NCBI GenBank assembly: GCA_012729435.1
Contig: JAAYDD010000065.1
Span: 1-42,268 of the forward strand
DNA from: Desulfobulbus sp.
GTDB lineage: Bacteria; Desulfobacterota; Desulfobulbia; Desulfobulbales; Desulfobulbaceae
Direction of reading: 5' to 3'
Length of the DNA stretch: 42,268 bases
A program made the position numbers and the translations under genes. The notes beneath the pieces are model-generated. The model saw nothing but the letters and a program-made list of their open reading frames with translations, did no database searches and was not told the origin of the DNA. Shown here piece by piece: positions 1 through 10,878 of the stretch (positions are counted from its first letter, which is position 1; every line of letters starts with the position of its first letter).

Positions 1-370
<370 letters not shown>

Positions 371-419
371 ATCTTTTTTAAACAAAGTTTACCCTGCTAC
401 TTCAATTGTTACAGTTTTT

Positions 420-535
<116 letters not shown>

Positions 536-542
536 TATGTAA

Positions 543-586
543 AACCCCCCCTCTTTGAACAAAACAAAGAGAGGGGGTTTTTTTGT
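543..586 (+). terminator. Rho-independent terminator of the rRNA operon
   Basis: cccccctctttg-aacaaaa-caaagagaggggg followed by a T-run. Confidence 0.93.
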
Positions 587-777
587 TTAAATAAAAAAAA
601 CAAAGGGATAAAGAGAGCATATTCAGGTAAAGTCACTCTCAACACGTCGAGAAATAACGGCTCGCCCGCTTCCACGGATATCCGGTGGACTCAAAGCTGC
701 CCCTACCCTCCCCGTCAGGCCTTCAACTCCAAACAGATGAATCCTTCGCAAATAACCATTTCCCCTTCAGCACCTCT

Positions 778-3228
778 TTACACTGAAAAGTACTTTGCCT
801 GCGGATGATGAACCACAATAGCAGAGGTGCTTTGCTCAGGAACCATCTGCATGTTCTCAGTCAGACTGATACCGACACCTTCTGGTCTGAGAAGTGAGAA
901 AAGCGATTTGTGAGCATCCAGGTCAGGGCTGGCAGCATAGCCAAACCCATAGCGTGATCCCTGATATCTCTGAACCAGACCGGAGTCTGACTCCCCTTCT
1001 CTCTCAGCTTCAATCCCAAGCTCCTGACGCATAATCTTGTGCCAGTACTCGGTCAGTGCTTCGGTGATCTCAACACTGAACCCGTGCAGAAGCAGGTAAT
1101 CATGATACGCATTAGCCGCGTACAGTTTTGCAATCTCCACCCCGATCTGCGAACCTATGGTTGCCACAAAAAACCCTGCGACATCGCCTCCTTCCTCAGC
1201 TGATTTGAAGTAATCGGCAATACAAAGAAAAGGCGCGTCCTTTTGTCGGGGAAAGCTAAAGATGTACTCCTGCTCATCAGCTTCAATTACCAACTTGTTC
1301 TCAATGGCATGACAGGTAAAATATCCATAGCTGATCCTGGGCTGCAGCCACTCTTCAGTCGCTGCCCGTTCTATAATCTGCTGATAGAGGGGTCTGACCT
1401 TTCCGGCAATCAAAGCATCATACTCATCTGCCGCCATCTTGCCGCGCCGGTAGCCCCAGCGCCCTCGAAAAAGCGCCTGCTCATTGATCAGCGGAAAAAA
1501 GAGTTCCGGATCCAAACCTTCCACATAGCGGTGTCCGAGAAACGGCGGCTCGGGAACCGGGTTGTCACGGTTAATTTCGAGTACCTGAACACCCGGTTTT
1601 GCTGACTTCTTTACCGAAGCATGGTTGTACACCGTTGCAGTGAGCCTGCCCGCCTCATACTCCTGAACCGCACGTAACCCTGCAAAGGCATCGGCGCAGT
1701 ACACAACCGCTCCCGGATAAAGCGGCACACAGGATTCGGCAACAAATTTTGCCGTGAGTGCTGCGCCACCTAATAAAATGGGGATGGTCAGTCCGGCGTC
1801 CCGATATTGCGCCATGGAATCCTGCATGACAATAGCTGACTTGACCAGGAGTCCACTGAGTCCGATCATATCAACCGCGTGCTCCCTGGCCTTTTCTATA
1901 ACAGTCTCCACCGGAACCTTGATCCCGATATTGTACACCCTGTATCCGTTGTTGCTCAGAATAATATCGACCAGGTTTTTACCGATATCATGTACATCCC
2001 CCTGGACAGTGGCGAGGAGAATTTTTGTCTCAGAACCATCATCAATTCTGTCCATAAACGGTTCGAGCAACAGAACTGCTGTTTTCATCACCTCAGCAGA
2101 TTGCAATACAAAGGGCAGCAGAATTTCACCCTTGCCGAACAGTTCGCCAACATGCCGCATGGCCGGAACCAGAATCTGATTAATGATATCTATCGGCTTG
2201 AAACGATGTCGCAGTATAACCAACAGATCATCCAGTTCGTCCTTATCACCATCGACAACCTTGGCAAAAAGCTGCTCTTCAATGAGACGGTCGCTTTTTT
2301 TCGCCTCTTCTCTAGTCTGCTCGGATGTATCGCTGAAATGGGCAATACACTCCATCAGTGGATCTGTCCCGGTCTCTTCTTGCCTGTTGTAAAGAAGATT
2401 CAGACAGACACGCCGGTCATCTTCGGAGATACGGGCCAGAGGGATGATTTTACCGACATCGACAATCGCCGCATCCAGTCCTGCTGCCACGGCCTCATGT
2501 AAAAAGACAGAGTTCAGAATACGTCTTGCCCGCGGTGTCAGACCAAAAGAGATGTTGCTCAAGCCAAGGACAGTCAGACATCCCGGCAGCTCCTGTTTGA
2601 TCAGACGAATACCCTCCAGAGTCTGCAGTGCGGCATCACGCAGGGTGTCATCACCACTGCCGACCGTAAACGTCAGACAATCAAAAAGAATATCATGGGC
2701 CCGCAAGCCACACTCATGCACTGCAATAGAATAGATCTCCTGGGCGATACGCAGTTTTTCCGTGCCTGTCATGGCCATCCCCTGCGCATCAATGGTAAGG
2801 GCCACCACAGCGGCTCCGTACTTTCTGGCCGCACGGCATACCCGTCGGATATTGATGCCGCCGTCCTCCAGATTGACGGAGTTGACAATCGCTCTGCCCG
2901 GATAGATGCGCAGGCAGGCTTCGATACACTCGGGAGTCGTTGAGTCGATCATCAGCGGAGCCTTGAGACTGGCGGCACAGAGACTGACCAGGGTAGTCAT
3001 GTCTTTCAACTCATCCCGCCCCGCATAAGCGGTACAGAGGTCAATAACATGGGCGCCTCTGCCTTCCTGCTCCAGGGCAATTTTTAAACAGGCCTGATAA
3101 TCATCTGCCAGGAGCAGCTCACGAAACTTCTTTGAACCGTTGGCATTGGCCCGCTCACCAATGAGAAGCGGCGGTATCTCTTGTTGAAGTTCAACAGCCT
3201 GATAAAGACTTGCAACAGAGGGTTTCAT
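778..3228 (-). CDS. metH: Cobalamin-dependent methionine synthase: pterin-binding, B12-binding and activation domains, without the homocysteine domain
   Basis: LIGERANANGSKKF pterin-domain start, GDVHDIGKN B12-binding motif, C-terminal activation-like region (RYGFGYAASPD...KYFSV). Confidence 0.9.
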   Translation of the reverse strand: MKPSVASLYQAVELQQEIPPLLIGERANANGSKKFRELLLADDYQACLKIALEQEGRGAHVIDLCTAYAGRDELKDMTTLVSLCAASLKAPLMIDSTTPECIEACLRIYPGRAIVNSVNLEDGGINIRRVCRAARKYGAAVVALTIDAQGMAMTGTEKLRIAQEIYSIAVHECGLRAHDILFDCLTFTVGSGDDTLRDAALQTLEGIRLIKQELPGCLTVLGLSNISFGLTPRARRILNSVFLHEAVAAGLDAAIVDVGKIIPLARISEDDRRVCLNLLYNRQEETGTDPLMECIAHFSDTSEQTREEAKKSDRLIEEQLFAKVVDGDKDELDDLLVILRHRFKPIDIINQILVPAMRHVGELFGKGEILLPFVLQSAEVMKTAVLLLEPFMDRIDDGSETKILLATVQGDVHDIGKNLVDIILSNNGYRVYNIGIKVPVETVIEKAREHAVDMIGLSGLLVKSAIVMQDSMAQYRDAGLTIPILLGGAALTAKFVAESCVPLYPGAVVYCADAFAGLRAVQEYEAGRLTATVYNHASVKKSAKPGVQVLEINRDNPVPEPPFLGHRYVEGLDPELFFPLINEQALFRGRWGYRRGKMAADEYDALIAGKVRPLYQQIIERAATEEWLQPRISYGYFTCHAIENKLVIEADEQEYIFSFPRQKDAPFLCIADYFKSAEEGGDVAGFFVATIGSQIGVEIAKLYAANAYHDYLLLHGFSVEITEALTEYWHKIMRQELGIEAEREGESDSGLVQRYQGSRYGFGYAASPDLDAHKSLFSLLRPEGVGISLTENMQMVPEQSTSAIVVHHPQAKYFSV

Positions 3229-4154
3229 GCGACCACCTCCCGAGCCGGCGGCTCGACTCCTTGTAGACCCTCCACGAGTGCCCGGGTGTGTTCAGCCGTG
3301 GTGCCACAGCACCCGCCGACAACACTGACTCCATAGTCACTGACAAATCGTTTCATTTCCTGAGTATAGCGCTCAGGTGTCAGAGAGTACGTGGTTTTAC
3401 CATCCACAACTTCCGGCAACCCCTGGTTTGGTATACAGGAAATTCTTCCCGGCCAGTTACGGCTCAGCCAGCGAATGTGCGACTCCATATCCTGGGGACC
3501 GGTGGCACAGTTCAGGCCAAAGGAAAAAACAGGAAAAGGTTCCAGCGTAACCGCGGCAGCGGCGATATCCGTCCCCACCAGCATGGTACCGGTTCTCTCA
3601 ATGGTCACCGACACCATCACCGGAATTTCTTCCTGCACGTTCTCGAGAATTTCAAAACAGGTGATCATGGCTACCTTCAGCTGCAGGAGGTCCTGACAGG
3701 TTTCGATGATCAGCATGTCCACACCGGCAGCGACAAGGGCATGTATCTGCTCACTGTAGACAGCGGCAAGCACCTCCGGCGAGATATGTCCCAGTGACGG
3801 CAGCTTAGTACCCGGACCGATGGAACCAGCCACGTACACATCATCCCGATCTCCGATGGCAACACGGGCATTGGCGACTGCAGCCCGGTTGATATCTTCA
3901 ACCTGGTCCTGCAATCCGTACTCCTCAAGCACGATTCGATTCGCCCCGAAGGTATTGGTTTCAAGGACCATGGCACCGGCTTCGACAAAACTGCGATGCA
4001 GGGCAATGATGCTCTCCGGAGCCGTAAGATTGAGGAGTTCGTTGCATCCCTCCTTTCCCGCCCAGGCAGAAAAGGGGATGTTCATTTCCTGAAGGTTGGT
4101 CCCGCAGGCACCGTCAAGAATGAGCAGCTTATGATCATCTGGTCGCATGTTCAA
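3225..4154 (-). CDS. Homocysteine S-methyltransferase domain (N-terminal part of a split MetH)
   Basis: ILDGACGTNLQ, FGLNCATGP and GGCCGTT motifs; overlaps the downstream ORF by ATGA. Confidence 0.9.
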   Translation of the reverse strand: MNMRPDDHKLLILDGACGTNLQEMNIPFSAWAGKEGCNELLNLTAPESIIALHRSFVEAGAMVLETNTFGANRIVLEEYGLQDQVEDINRAAVANARVAIGDRDDVYVAGSIGPGTKLPSLGHISPEVLAAVYSEQIHALVAAGVDMLIIETCQDLLQLKVAMITCFEILENVQEEIPVMVSVTIERTGTMLVGTDIAAAAVTLEPFPVFSFGLNCATGPQDMESHIRWLSRNWPGRISCIPNQGLPEVVDGKTTYSLTPERYTQEMKRFVSDYGVSVVGGCCGTTAEHTRALVEGLQGVEPPAREVVA

Positions 4155-4410
4155 TCGTTCCTGTTGAGCAATGGTTTAAAACCTGTTCGTGACATTTTAG
4201 GGACTTGCGCATTTTTGTCTGAAATGAATCCGTCTACTGTAGGACTCTTGACCCTGCTTTGCATCATTTTTCTCTTCTCTTCTGTTTCTATCCCTGAGCA
4301 CATACCTGTAAGCCGGTCCTCCACGCTCAGGTGGTGCTTGTCAAACTTGTCTTTTTCTTCTACATTATTGCGATTACGAACCTTTTGTTTTCTTCAACCG
4401 GGATATACAG

Positions 4411-5424
4411 ATGCCACCGTCCACTATTGCCGTTATTCTTGCCGCCGGGAAAGGAACCCGCATGAAATCAGAACAGACCAAGATACTCCATCCGGTCTTC
4501 TTCCGGCCAATGATTCACCATGTCCTGGATGCTGTGAGAGACACCGGCGTTGTACAGTGTGCGGTTATAATCGGACATCAGCGATCAGAGGTTGCCATGG
4601 CTCTGGCATCGTATCAAGTGACACTTGTCACCCAGGAAGAACAGCTGGGTACAGGACATGCCGTTCTCTGTGCAGAAGAAGTCTGCAGAAACCACGATGA
4701 GGTCCTCATCCTCTGTGGTGACACTCCTCTGCTGGGTGCAACAACCCTGCAAAAGATGATCAGCGTTCATCGCAGCCAGGGGGCTGATCTCACCCTCATG
4801 ACCACCATAGTTGACAATCCTTTCGGGTACGGCAGAATCGTTAAGGACGCGGAAGGTAACATTCAAGCCATTGTTGAAGAAAAAGACGCGACTGCTGAAC
4901 AACGTCAAATCCGGGAAATCAATGCGGGTGTTTATCTGGTGGAGCGGGAATTTCTGTTTAATGCGCTTCAAGAGGTCGGAACGGATAATGCCCAGGGAGA
5001 AGTGTATCTGACCGATATTGTGGCCCAGGCTCGTCGACAGAAAAAACGGGTCCAGCCCTTTATGCATGACCGGGCAATCGATGTGCTGGGCGTCAACTCC
5101 AGAGTTGAACTGGCTCAGGCCCAAGCTGCTTTACAGCAACGCCGCAACCGGGAGCTCATGCTTGGGGGCGTCACCCTTGAATCTCCTGCAACCATCGTCG
5201 TGTCTGCTGATTGTACCATCGGCCCGGACTGCCACCTTCAGGGTAACGTGCGTCTCAGTGACGGTACAATCCTTGGCCGCGGCTGCCTGATCGAAGCCGG
5301 CTGCGTTTTAAAACGCTGCCGGCTTGGCAATGGAGTCACCGTTGGTGCCAACTCAGTGCTCACCAACTGCCGTCTTGATGACAACAGTCAGGTTGAGCCG
5401 CTGACCCTCTGTAACAACAAGTAA
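4411..5424 (+). CDS. GlmU-like UDP-GlcNAc pyrophosphorylase with a short left-handed beta-helix
   Basis: LAAGKGTRMKS nucleotidyltransferase motif, LCGDTPLL, QLGTGHAV; only a few hexapeptide repeats; 337 aa versus about 450 aa for full GlmU. Confidence 0.88.
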   Translation: MPPSTIAVILAAGKGTRMKSEQTKILHPVFFRPMIHHVLDAVRDTGVVQCAVIIGHQRSEVAMALASYQVTLVTQEEQLGTGHAVLCAEEVCRNHDEVLILCGDTPLLGATTLQKMISVHRSQGADLTLMTTIVDNPFGYGRIVKDAEGNIQAIVEEKDATAEQRQIREINAGVYLVEREFLFNALQEVGTDNAQGEVYLTDIVAQARRQKKRVQPFMHDRAIDVLGVNSRVELAQAQAALQQRRNRELMLGGVTLESPATIVVSADCTIGPDCHLQGNVRLSDGTILGRGCLIEAGCVLKRCRLGNGVTVGANSVLTNCRLDDNSQVEPLTLCNNK

Positions 5425-5494
5425 CGTATTATTATCCACTCTGCCGGCAGCGGGGCAAAGTGCCGGCTGATCCCTGTTTGGAGCATATTCCGCC

Positions 5495-6784
5495 ATGACA
5501 GATCTGAAAAAAATGTATTCCACCCTCCGGGGAGACTCCTTTCCCATGGAAATGACTATCACCTTTGGGGATCAAACCCTAGTATACCGAAAAAAAACCT
5601 GGAAAATTCCCCAGGAAGACGGAAGCTTTGATGAACGCGGCCTGCGTTACGGTGAAAATCCTGACCAGGAAGCAGCACTGTACGAGCTGGTTAACGGCAA
5701 CCTCGTCCTGGGCGATTGCGCCTATATCGAACCGGGCAATGGGCTGGTCAGTGCCATCAGTGTGGAAGATATGCTCCAGGTGGGGAAACATCCGGGCAAG
5801 ATCAATCTCACAGATGTTGACAACGGCCTGAATATCATCAAGTACCTCATTGATAAACCGGCGGCCGTCATTTTGAAGCATAACAACCCTTGTGGTGCAG
5901 CCATCGGCGCCAGCCTCGCCGATGCCTACAACCGGGCCAACCGGAGTGACCGGATTGCCGCCTTCGGCGGTGCAGTGGTCACCAGCAGACCGCTGGATAA
6001 AGAGACCGCTGAACTCATGGCCCAGAATTACCTCGAAGTGGTCTGTGCTCCGGACTTTGAAGAGGGGGTTCTTGAGATTCTGGCCCGCCGGAAAAATCTG
6101 AGGGTCATTCGCATGCCCGGTATCAGCCGGCTGGCCGAATTCGAGCGGTACCGCTTTGTGGATTTCAAGTCCCTCATCGACGGCGGTATCATAGTACAAC
6201 AGTCAGCGGTCAACTCCATCCGGAGCCCGCAGGACCTCAAACCCGCCACCACAATCTACAAAGGTGTTCAGTACACCTGTGAACGACAACCAACCCGACG
6301 TGAGATTGAAGACATGCTCTTTGGCTGGGCCGTTGAACACGGCGTCACGTCCAACTCCGTCATCTACGTCAAGGACGGGTGCACCACTGCCATCGGAGCC
6401 GGTGAACAGGACCGGGTCGGAGTGGCGGAGATCGCCATTCATAAGGCGTACGTCAAGTACGCTGACATCCTGTGTTTTGACACCTATGGCATACCTTATG
6501 CGAATCTGGTGCTTGAAATATCGCAGGGGAAACGTGACAAAGCGGACAAAGAGGCGATTGACGCCAAAGTAAAAGAGGATCGGGCTGGTCTGCCAGGATC
6601 AGTCATGATCTCAGATGCGTTTTTCCCCTTTCGGGATGCTGCTGATGTCGGCATCCGTGAAGGCGTCACCGCGATCCTTCAGGCCGGTGGCTCCATTCGT
6701 GATTTCGAATCGATTCAGGCCTGTAACGAGGCCGATCCACAGGTGGCCATGATGTATACCGGCCAGCGTTCCTTTAAGCACTGA
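5495..6784 (+). CDS. Stand-alone AICAR transformylase-type protein (PurH C-terminal domain)
   Basis: LRYGENPDQEAALY, LKHNNPCGAA, FGGAVVTSRPLD, VMISDAFFPFRDA; no IMP cyclohydrolase (MGS-like) domain. Confidence 0.88.
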   Translation: MTDLKKMYSTLRGDSFPMEMTITFGDQTLVYRKKTWKIPQEDGSFDERGLRYGENPDQEAALYELVNGNLVLGDCAYIEPGNGLVSAISVEDMLQVGKHPGKINLTDVDNGLNIIKYLIDKPAAVILKHNNPCGAAIGASLADAYNRANRSDRIAAFGGAVVTSRPLDKETAELMAQNYLEVVCAPDFEEGVLEILARRKNLRVIRMPGISRLAEFERYRFVDFKSLIDGGIIVQQSAVNSIRSPQDLKPATTIYKGVQYTCERQPTRREIEDMLFGWAVEHGVTSNSVIYVKDGCTTAIGAGEQDRVGVAEIAIHKAYVKYADILCFDTYGIPYANLVLEISQGKRDKADKEAIDAKVKEDRAGLPGSVMISDAFFPFRDAADVGIREGVTAILQAGGSIRDFESIQACNEADPQVAMMYTGQRSFKH

Positions 6785-6917
6785 CGATCCGAATAACAGA
6801 GCAGAGAACCTGACACCTGCTTCGATCAATCGTGCCCTTATCCATCACTTTGGGGCGTGACCAACGGGCCTGTGATCAGATGAGCGTACACCTGCAGAGA
6901 AAATAAGGAACAATGGT

Positions 6918-7559
6918 ATGATAACACAACTCATGCAGATGCTGGTGGATGTTGTCGGCGCACTGGGCTATCCCGGTATTTTTCTCCTAATGGCCATGGA
7001 AAGCTCGATTATCCCCGTACCCAGCGAACTCGTCATGCCACCGGCCGGCTATCTCGCACAGCAGGGGACAATGAATGCATGGATCGCCATCATCGCCGGC
7101 ACCACCGGCAGTCTCCTCGGCGCGTATGCCAACTATTTCGCTGCCCTGTACCTGGGCCGGCCTCTCATTCTCAAGTATGGAAAGTACGTTCTTATCTCTT
7201 CCGATAAATTCTGCAAAGTTGAAGCGTTTTTTCTCCGTCACGGAGAGATCTCCACTTTCATAGGGAGACTTCTTCCGGTGATCCGCCATCTCATCTCCAT
7301 CCCGGCAGGTCTCTCCCGGATGAACCACCTGCGCTTTTCAGCCTACACCCTGCTGGGTGCCTTTATCTGGTGCTCGATACTGACGTGGATAGGCTATATT
7401 ATCGGTCACAATCAGGATCAGATCATGGCCTATTCAAAACAGGCGGTCCTCTGGGTGGCAGCCGGCTGCGGAATGCTCCTGGCGGGCTACATCTGGTTTC
7501 TGCGCAGAAGATCAAGAAACCGCACCCTGTCAGAAATGACCCCTGTTTCAGAAGAATAG
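6918..7559 (+). CDS. DedA family membrane protein
   Basis: ESSIIPVPSELVMPPAGYLA, GRLLPVIRHLISIPAGLSRM; several hydrophobic segments. Confidence 0.9.
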   Translation: MITQLMQMLVDVVGALGYPGIFLLMAMESSIIPVPSELVMPPAGYLAQQGTMNAWIAIIAGTTGSLLGAYANYFAALYLGRPLILKYGKYVLISSDKFCKVEAFFLRHGEISTFIGRLLPVIRHLISIPAGLSRMNHLRFSAYTLLGAFIWCSILTWIGYIIGHNQDQIMAYSKQAVLWVAAGCGMLLAGYIWFLRRRSRNRTLSEMTPVSEE

Positions 7560-7612
7560 CTCCATCATGATCCGGTATTATCTGTTGTCTTTATACCGGC
7601 TGAGGTAACCAC

Positions 7613-8485
7613 ATGAAACGAATCGTTCTTTTCCTCTGCACCAACCTGGCGGTCCTTCTTGTTCTGGGCCTTGTCATCAACCTCCTCGGTGTTGATCAGT
7701 ATCTTACCGAACAGGGTCTGGATCTCGGTACTCTCCTTGTCTTTGCTGCCGTTCTGGGCTTTGGCGGCTCCTTCATCTCTCTGTTCATGTCCAAAACCAT
7801 TGCCAAAATGTCCACGGGTGCCAGGGTCATAGGACAACCACAAAATTCGGCGGAACACTGGCTGCTCACCACGGTAGCAAAACTCGCGGGCAGAGCAAAC
7901 GTGACCATGCCGGAGGTTGCGATCTATGAGGGGCCTCCAAATGCCTTTGCCACCGGAGCCAGTCGGTCAAACTCACTGGTGGCGGTCTCGACCGGCCTTT
8001 TGCAGAGCATGAACGAACAGGAAGTTGAGGCGGTTCTTGCCCATGAGATGGCTCATATTGCCAACGGTGACATGGTCACTCTGACGCTGATTCAGGGCAC
8101 GGTCAACACCTTTGTCTTTTTCCTGGCACGCGTGATCGGTTATCTCGTCGACAGCATGATCAATAAGAACAACCAAAACCGTGGTGGATACGGTGCCGGC
8201 TATATGATTACCGTCTCTATCTGCCAAGTGCTCTTTGGTGTTCTGGCCAGTCTGATTGTCATGTATTTTTCACGACAGCGTGAATTCCGGGCCGATGCCG
8301 GTGCAGCACAGTTTCTGGGCAGTCCTCAACCGATGATTGCCGCTTTACGGCGGTTAGGAGGGCTGGACACCGGAGCTCTGCCACAGAACATGGCCTCATC
8401 AGGTATAGCCGGCAGACAGGGCCTGTCCGCCCTTTTTGCCACCCATCCCTCCATTGAGGACCGTATCAGAGCGCTCCAGTCATAG
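7613..8485 (+). CDS. htpX: Membrane zinc metalloprotease HtpX (M48B)
   Basis: [19 protein letters not shown] motif, four TM segments, [14 protein letters not shown] terminus. Confidence 0.95.
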   Translation: MKRIVLFLCTNLAVLLVLGLVINLLGVDQYLTEQGLDLGTLLVFAAVLGFGGSFISLFMSKTIAKMSTGARVIGQPQNSAEHWLLTTVAKLAGRANVTMPEVAIYEGPPNAFATGASRSNSLVAVSTGLLQSMNEQEVEAVLAHEMAHIANGDMVTLTLIQGTVNTFVFFLARVIGYLVDSMINKNNQNRGGYGAGYMITVSICQVLFGVLASLIVMYFSRQREFRADAGAAQFLGSPQPMIAALRRLGGLDTGALPQNMASSGIAGRQGLSALFATHPSIEDRIRALQS

Positions 8486-8521
8486 TCCTGAAGGCTGTCA
8501 TCGTATGGCGGCAGAAACAAG

Positions 8522-8562
8522 AACAGCACCTGATCTCTGTCTAATGACGATCAGGTGCTGTT
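8522..8562. terminator. 14-bp perfect hairpin after htpX, possibly bidirectional terminator
   Basis: aacagcacctgatc (8522-8535) / gatcaggtgctgtt (8549-8562) followed by tattgtt. Confidence 0.8.
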
Positions 8563-8766
8563 TATTGTTCCCACTGCACAACGCTGTGCCACTCACTGGC
8601 TGGTAATCGGATCATCGCCCACAGCGATCACCCCCCCCTATCCTGCCGGTCTGATTTTCGGCATGCGTACCGCCTTAAAAAAAACACTGTACGTCGATTG
8701 GTTTATATATCTTCCCCTGACCATCCGGCCCTAAGACAATAACCTGCCAGATGCACCAGTTGTAAA

Positions 8767-10311
8767 TTAATGCACTCCGACAAACGGTTGCATTTCAACA
8801 TCGCATCGTCCACCCACCCGCACATCCTTCATCACTGACTCCTGCAGACACTGCTCACCCCTGTCTGTGGTCCGGCAGTGTACTTCGTACGGTTTACCAT
8901 CGTTCACCCACGACGGTGTTTTTCGATAGCGACCGATCGTCTGAAACGAACAGCCTTGCGGAAGGCCATAGGGAGTGCATCTGCCCCTGCCCGATGCAAG
9001 GGAAACCCGTCGGCCGTCGACAACAAAACCGGGATAATTATCAACGACCGAGATGACATCTCTGTCAGGCTCTTCCCGAACCATAAAACTGCGGAACAGG
9101 TAGCCACCCGGCACCCTGCGATCAACATGAATCCTGGTGTTGGCAATCAGAGCAAAGTTATTCCCGTTTCTGGCCACTGCTCCTGACATGTATTCGACGC
9201 GATTGTAGGCGGGAAAACATTTCCCCATGGCCGGAGCATGGTAGTAGTGCTTGAGAGCCTTCAGATCCGACAGGCTGCTGCCGGGAAAAAGAGCCGCCAG
9301 ATCCGCGTCGCTCCCGTAAAGAATCCTTTCAATATCTCTGATATTCTGAGCATACATACGTTGCAGCTTCTGGTAATTCTGTGTACCTGGCTGACTGATA
9401 TCAGCAAGGTCGTCACGCAGGAAACAGGAGGTCAGCCCGGAAATCTGCGTCAAGAACTCATCCCAGATATTGTATTGAGAGACTGCGGTCACAACACCCT
9501 GAAAATCTCCAGGCGCTCTGCACCCCTGTCGTTGAAGGCAGTTTTCAAGCCCGCGGTTACGGATGGAAAGGGCAATGATGTTCCGTTCGCACGAACCATA
9601 CGCACTGCAACCACGACCAAGATGCCCTTCAAACAGGGCTGTACGCATGACATAGTCAAGGTGCATGGCCCGTCGCAAAGTGCCGGCCGACCACCTGTCC
9701 TGTTGTTCCAGAATAAAACGATTCCATGCCCGCTGCAGAGCCTGACGGCGTTCAAGTAATTGCAGGTTGGCCTGACTGCATGCGGCTGAGTTATGAAAGG
9801 TCCGGATGATCTGATCCAGTTCACTGCCCCTCCCGTTGTCTGCAGAACGCACAGCCGGTGCGGCCCGCTGTACAGGCGGCGGATCAAAACGTGGCGGTTT
9901 GGCCATTGCATAAAGATTACGGACATCAAGCACGTAACGGATACCCACAGGGCAGTGATGGTTGACAACCATGAGAGATTCCCGGGACTTAAACGCATTC
10001 CTGTACTGTTCTGCCGAGGTCGGCGCAGCTCGCCGGGGGTCGACAGCAACTTCAAACCCCACATAGGGAATCCCCTGTCCATCGGTAAGCGGTGCATCAC
10101 CGTACATCATCAGGCAGGGAATAACTGATGTTCCCTGTGGAAGACTGCCTGCCGGTGTTACCGGGCCCCTCTGCCGGAAGGTCTCGGCATCGTAGTAGGG
10201 AATACTCAGATCACCGTTAAAACGGTACAGCGTCATCAGCGGTGTTGCCGGTATATCAGCCCATGCCACGGCAGCCATAAAAAACGTGAACAGAAGCACC
10301 AGTCTTTTCAT
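8767..10311 (-). CDS. Secreted Cys-rich protein of unknown function
   Basis: Signal peptide MKRLVLLFTFFMAAVAWA; 14 Cys counted in the mature chain; family not recognised. Confidence 0.75.
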   Translation of the reverse strand: MKRLVLLFTFFMAAVAWADIPATPLMTLYRFNGDLSIPYYDAETFRQRGPVTPAGSLPQGTSVIPCLMMYGDAPLTDGQGIPYVGFEVAVDPRRAAPTSAEQYRNAFKSRESLMVVNHHCPVGIRYVLDVRNLYAMAKPPRFDPPPVQRAAPAVRSADNGRGSELDQIIRTFHNSAACSQANLQLLERRQALQRAWNRFILEQQDRWSAGTLRRAMHLDYVMRTALFEGHLGRGCSAYGSCERNIIALSIRNRGLENCLQRQGCRAPGDFQGVVTAVSQYNIWDEFLTQISGLTSCFLRDDLADISQPGTQNYQKLQRMYAQNIRDIERILYGSDADLAALFPGSSLSDLKALKHYYHAPAMGKCFPAYNRVEYMSGAVARNGNNFALIANTRIHVDRRVPGGYLFRSFMVREEPDRDVISVVDNYPGFVVDGRRVSLASGRGRCTPYGLPQGCSFQTIGRYRKTPSWVNDGKPYEVHCRTTDRGEQCLQESVMKDVRVGGRCDVEMQPFVGVH

Positions 10312-10701
10312 CTGTCTCTCCTTGCTGAAAACCACAACAACGCCTTCGCATCGCGGGAGTATTGAGGGATCGAAAATAGTTTAAAAAAAATCCTAAACAA
10401 AGACACCTCAAAGACAACGCTTCACCGGAGGTTGTCTTAAAAGAAGTACTGGTGAATACTACAGTACATGTAAGAATTCCACATCAGGAACCACAGTCTT
10501 CCGTTCTCCGTGACACCGCTTCACAGCCCGGAAAAACCGCCCGAAGAGACCGGCCGGCCAGATTCTGACGGTGATCTGTCAGCAAAGGTGCCAGCCGGCT
10601 CACCTGCTGCGCAAAAAGCCCGTACCTTTCTGATACAGACCTCCCCTTTCCATCATTATCCCTTTATTACATCTTTACAAAAATACCATTATCAGGCATA
10701 A

Positions 10702-10725
10702 CGTTATTTTATTGATTGAATAACG
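10702..10725. promoter_or_regulatory. ModE-like palindrome upstream of modABC
   Basis: CGTTAT-N12-ATAACG, 250 bp upstream of modA; a modE-like gene closes the locus. Confidence 0.6.
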
Positions 10726-10878
10726 GTGTATGGAAAGAGCACCTCTGTGAACCGTTGCCAACATATGATGCTGGTCCAGATCAACATCACCTACCATACA
10801 TGGCTCATCTTTCATCAGCCATGCGACACGGCCGGCAAACAGGACGTACCATGATCAATCAGTAACTGTACATTGTTG

